Origin: Bacilli bacterium
Lineage (GTDB): Bacteria; Bacillota_I; Bacilli_A; RF39; UBA660
Reading direction: 5' to 3'
Length of the DNA: 51,504 bases
Assembly (NCBI GenBank): GCA_017405445.1
Contig: JAFRAK010000046.1
Span: forward strand, 1-51,504
A program made the position numbers and the translations under genes. The notes under the pieces are model-generated. The model searched no databases and was not told where the DNA came from. It saw only the letters and a program-made list of their open reading frames with translations. Of the stretch, positions 49,314 to 51,504 are shown one piece after another; the stretch's first letter is position 1, and the number at the start of each line of letters is the position of its first letter.

Positions 49314-49625
49314 ATGTCAACAGAAAAAATTCGTATTAGAATTAAAGGATATGATCACAGAATCCTAGATAATGCAGCAAAGAAAATTGTTGAAACTGTT
49401 AAACGTTCAGGTGGAAATATTTCTGGTCCAGTACCACTACCAACTGAAATTGAAAAGTTTACAATCTTAAGAGCTGTTCACAAATATAAAGATTCTCGTG
49501 AACAATTCGAAATGCGTACACACAAAAGACTTATTGATGTCAAAAATCCAAGCAAGGAGACTATTGATGCATTAGCTCATTTAGACCTACCAAGCGGAGT
49601 AGATATCGAAATTAAAACAAAATAA
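49314..49625 (+). CDS. rpsJ: 30S ribosomal protein S10
   Basis: The 103-residue protein is full length and conserved: [17 protein letters not shown] at the N-terminus, GPVPLPT in the loop and [12 protein letters not shown] near the end. It is a component of the small-subunit head and also takes part in transcription antitermination as NusE. It is the first gene of the S10 operon, behind a structured leader and a gggagg site. rplC follows after 14 bases. Confidence 0.98.
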   Translation: MSTEKIRIRIKGYDHRILDNAAKKIVETVKRSGGNISGPVPLPTEIEKFTILRAVHKYKDSREQFEMRTHKRLIDVKNPSKETIDALAHLDLPSGVDIEIKTK

Positions 49626-49639
49626 TGGAGGAAAAATAA

Positions 49640-50437
49640 ATGAAAGGAATCTTAGGTAAAAAAGTCGGAATGACTCAAGTTTTCACAAAAGAAGGAAAAC
49701 TTATCCCAGTAACTGTTATTGAAGTTGAACCAAATGTGGTTACTCAAATTAAAACAGTTGAAAAAGATGGATATGATGCAATTCAACTTGCTACTGAAAC
49801 AATTAAAGAAAAATCAAGTAACAAAGCTGAAATGGGTCATACAAAAAAAGCAAACACAGCACCTAAGCGCTTCTTAAAAGAAATTAGAGGAGTTAATGTT
49901 AATGATTACACTTTAGGTCAAACAATTGGTGTAGACATTTTCGAAGCTGGGGAAATTGTTGATGTTACAGGAACTTCTAAAGGTAAAGGGTTCCAAGGTG
50001 TTATAAAACGTTATAACCAAACAAGAGGTCCTATGGGACATGGTTCACAATACCATAGAGGTGTTGGATCTTTAGGTACATTATTACCAATGCACGTACT
50101 TAAAGGAAAGAAAATGCCAGGTCAAATGGGTAATGTACAAAGAACTGTACAAAATCTTGAAATTGTATCAATCGATACAGAAAACAATGTAATTTTAGTT
50201 AAAGGTAATGTTCCAGGTCCAAAGAAATCATTAATTATGATTCGTACTGCCGTTAAAAAACCAAATGAGAAAAATGATGCTGCTAACTTAGTTTCATATG
50301 TTGAAGAAAAAGCTGCTGAAGAAGTTGTAGAACCTGCTAATGAAGAAGTAGTTGAAGAAACAGTTGAAGCTACTGCTGAAGAACCAGTAGAAGAAGTAGC
50401 TGAAGAAGCACCAGCTGAAGAAAAAACAGAAGAGTAA
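49640..50437 (+). CDS. rplC: 50S ribosomal protein L3 with acidic C-terminal tail
   Basis: The core (residues 1 to about 208) is a normal bacterial L3: [13 protein letters not shown] at the start, [15 protein letters not shown], and [11 protein letters not shown] with the Gln that is methylated in some bacteria. It contacts the peptidyl-transferase region. Residues about 209-265 are an extra tail made almost only of Glu, Ala, Val, Pro and Thr, with no relation to the L3 fold. The reading frame is continuous and the tail codons match the genome style. Typical L3 has about 205-215 residues. A 62-base gap with a hairpin separates it from rplD. Confidence 0.97.
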   Translation: MKGILGKKVGMTQVFTKEGKLIPVTVIEVEPNVVTQIKTVEKDGYDAIQLATETIKEKSSNKAEMGHTKKANTAPKRFLKEIRGVNVNDYTLGQTIGVDIFEAGEIVDVTGTSKGKGFQGVIKRYNQTRGPMGHGSQYHRGVGSLGTLLPMHVLKGKKMPGQMGNVQRTVQNLEIVSIDTENNVILVKGNVPGPKKSLIMIRTAVKKPNEKNDAANLVSYVEEKAAEEVVEPANEEVVEETVEATAEEPVEEVAEEAPAEEKTEE

Positions 50438-50499
50438 ATCATCACAGTATATATAAGGAACAAAGAAATATTACAAAGTGATGAAAGGAGGAAACGTAG
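50438..50499 (+). other. rplC-rplD gap with hairpin
   Basis: The arms atcatcac (near 50439-50446) and gtgatga (near 50479-50485) can pair and would bring the rplC stop close to the aaaggagg site of rplD. It has no T-run. It may modulate coupling between the genes. Confidence 0.4.
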
Positions 50500-51126
50500 A
50501 TGAAAAAAGTAGAACTTTTAAATCTAAAAGGTGAAAAGGTAAAGGACATTAATTTAAATGAAGAAATTTTTGGTGTTAAACCAAATAAAGTCGTTTTACA
50601 TGATGCTATTATTTTATCAATGGCTTCATTAAGACAAGGAACACATAAAACTAAAAATCGTTCAGAAGTTTCCGGTGGTGGAAGAAAACCATGGAGACAA
50701 AAAGGAACAGGACATGCACGTCAAGGTTCCATTAGAGCTGTTCAATGGGTAGGAGGAGGAAGATATGGAACTCCAGTACCTAGAGATTACAGTAAAAAAC
50801 AAAATAGAAAAGAAAGACAAATTGCAATTCGTTCAGCATTAAGCGACAAAGTAGCTGCTAACGAATTAATCGTACTAGATAAATTAAGTTTCAAAACTCC
50901 TAAAACTAGTGAAATGATCAGTGCTTTAAAATCATTAAACTTAACTGATAAAAAAGTATTACTAGTTGTTAAAGAGTTTGATGATAACTTAGTATTAGCA
51001 TCTAGAAACTTACAAAATCTTGTGTTAATCCTAGCAGATGAAATCAACGTATTAGATATTGTTGGAACAGATGTTATGGTTGCAACAGAAGATGCAGTTA
51101 AATATATTGAGGAGGTGCTTAAATAA
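50500..51126 (+). CDS. rplD: 50S ribosomal protein L4
   Basis: The 208-residue protein has the extended loop [33 protein letters not shown] (given here as a region near 46-80) that reaches into the exit tunnel, and the globular part with [13 protein letters not shown]4 is a known autorepressor of S10 operons in some bacteria, so it is a candidate ligand of the leader at 49174. An unusually strong aaaggagg site precedes it. The rplW start overlaps its stop by one base. Confidence 0.98.
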   Translation: MKKVELLNLKGEKVKDINLNEEIFGVKPNKVVLHDAIILSMASLRQGTHKTKNRSEVSGGGRKPWRQKGTGHARQGSIRAVQWVGGGRYGTPVPRDYSKKQNRKERQIAIRSALSDKVAANELIVLDKLSFKTPKTSEMISALKSLNLTDKKVLLVVKEFDDNLVLASRNLQNLVLILADEINVLDIVGTDVMVATEDAVKYIEEVLK

Positions 51127-51410
51127 TGAAAGACACTAAATATTTGGAAATAATCAAAGCACCAGTAGTTACTGAAAAATCAGAAGCTGCAAAGGGAGAT
51201 GGAAAATATACTTTTAAAGTAGATCCAAAAGCAAATAAATTAGAAATTAAAGAAGCAATTGAAAAATTGTTTAAAGTAAAGGTTACATCAATTAGAACAA
51301 TTAATGTAAAACCTAAAAAAAGAAGAGTTGGTCGTTATACTGGATTAACTAATCGTACAAAGAAAGCAATTGTTACTCTAGAAGAAGGACAAACAATTGA
51401 TCTTGGTTAG
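51126..51410 (+). CDS. rplW: 50S ribosomal protein L23
   Basis: The 94-residue protein has the conserved [14 protein letters not shown] start, [26 protein letters not shown] in the middle and [12 protein letters not shown] in the rRNA-binding loop. It lies at the tunnel exit and docks trigger factor and SRP. Its ATG overlaps the rplD stop, and rplB follows after 16 bases. Confidence 0.98.
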   Translation: MKDTKYLEIIKAPVVTEKSEAAKGDGKYTFKVDPKANKLEIKEAIEKLFKVKVTSIRTINVKPKKRRVGRYTGLTNRTKKAIVTLEEGQTIDLG

Positions 51411-51426
51411 AAGGAGGAAATAAATT

Positions 51427-51504
51427 ATGGCAATTAAGAATTTTAAACCTACTACACCAGGACGTAGAAAAATGAGTGCATTAGTAAATGAAGAAATAAC
51501 AGCT
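51427..51504 (+). CDS. rplB: 50S ribosomal protein L2, 5' part cut by the window end
   Basis: ATG 51427 follows an aaggaggaa site. The 26 visible codons read MAIKNFKPTTPGRRKMSALV and on to the edge, the standard L2 N-terminus, and the frame is open at 51504. It is the next gene of the S10 operon in the usual order. Confidence 0.93.
   Translation, partial: MAIKNFKPTTPGRRKMSALVNEEITA

Noticed and set aside
50122-50463. Reverse-strand frame rich in Ser/Ala/Thr over the end of rplC
   Set aside because: It is the antisense of the Glu/Ala/Val repeat tail of L3; no start site or promoter is seen.
1-51504. CRISPR array, tRNA, rRNA, insertion sequence or replication origin
   Set aside because: I looked for direct-repeat arrays, tRNA T-loop patterns, transposase genes and a dnaA/dnaN neighbourhood and saw none; a covariance-model scan would settle the RNAs.

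Overview
The window is AT-rich, and its gene content points to a low-GC Bacillota chromosome, probably an uncultured class-Bacilli lineage of the RF39/Erysipelotrichia kind. The evidence is a Spo0A, WhiA, YvcK, YitT, PcsB-type FtsEX hydrolase set and the S10 ribosomal operon. UGA is a true stop, because prfB carries a programmed frameshift at an in-frame TGA; this argues against a Mycoplasma genetic code. The lineage is an inference; everything was read by eye without database searches. Almost all genes are on the + strand, in short operons separated by clear hairpin-T-run terminators. Many promoters carry an extended -10 (TGnTATAAT) with a weak -35.

Layout. Bases 1-401 hold no intact gene. 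Bases 402-6916 are an accessory stretch: two CPBP intramembrane proteases, a flavodoxin, an XRE regulator, small envelope proteins, a possible zinc metallopeptidase and a VanY-like lipoprotein. Bases 7013-13013 hold metabolism and transport: a phosphofructokinase with pyrophosphate-type active-site residues, an ArsP_2-type permease, a 25-codon mini-gene behind a perfect palindrome, an FNT channel, an anchored Ig-like protein and the electron-bifurcating NfnAB pair. Bases 13156-16206 hold a four-gene WXG-type (type VII secretion-like) cluster without a visible motor. Then come prfB, two tandem YitT proteins and ftsE-ftsX-M23 hydrolase.

Bases 22121-26779 hold the most unusual unit. It has its own promoter and encodes an archaeal-type S-adenosylmethionine synthetase, an alanyl-tRNA-synthetase-like protein lacking the editing and C-terminal domains, a peptidase-S51/glutamine-amidotransferase-like protein, a Cof-type HAD phosphatase and a radical SAM protein. 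Tight spacing and overlaps indicate co-expression. I read it as a candidate undescribed SAM-dependent amino-acid or peptide pathway; the product cannot be told from sequence. It runs on towards uvrB, a small membrane protein and a second radical SAM gene, whose coding sequence contains a dense cluster of DnaA-box-like 9-mers arranged as inverted repeats.

Bases 30091-40084 hold a reverse-strand DUF805 gene, uvrA, a holin-like membrane protein, lgt, yvcK, whiA, a large anchored surface protein and a TGS-containing nucleoside kinase. Bases 40420-46816 hold lower glycolysis (gapA, pgk, tpiA) interleaved with a slipin and with glycolipid genes (flippase-like protein and GT4 glycosyltransferase). 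spo0A follows, with two Spo0A-box-like sites upstream, then a DUF4143 ATPase. The window ends in the S10 operon (rpsJ, rplC, rplD, rplW, start of rplB) behind a structured leader; L3 has a long acidic tail.
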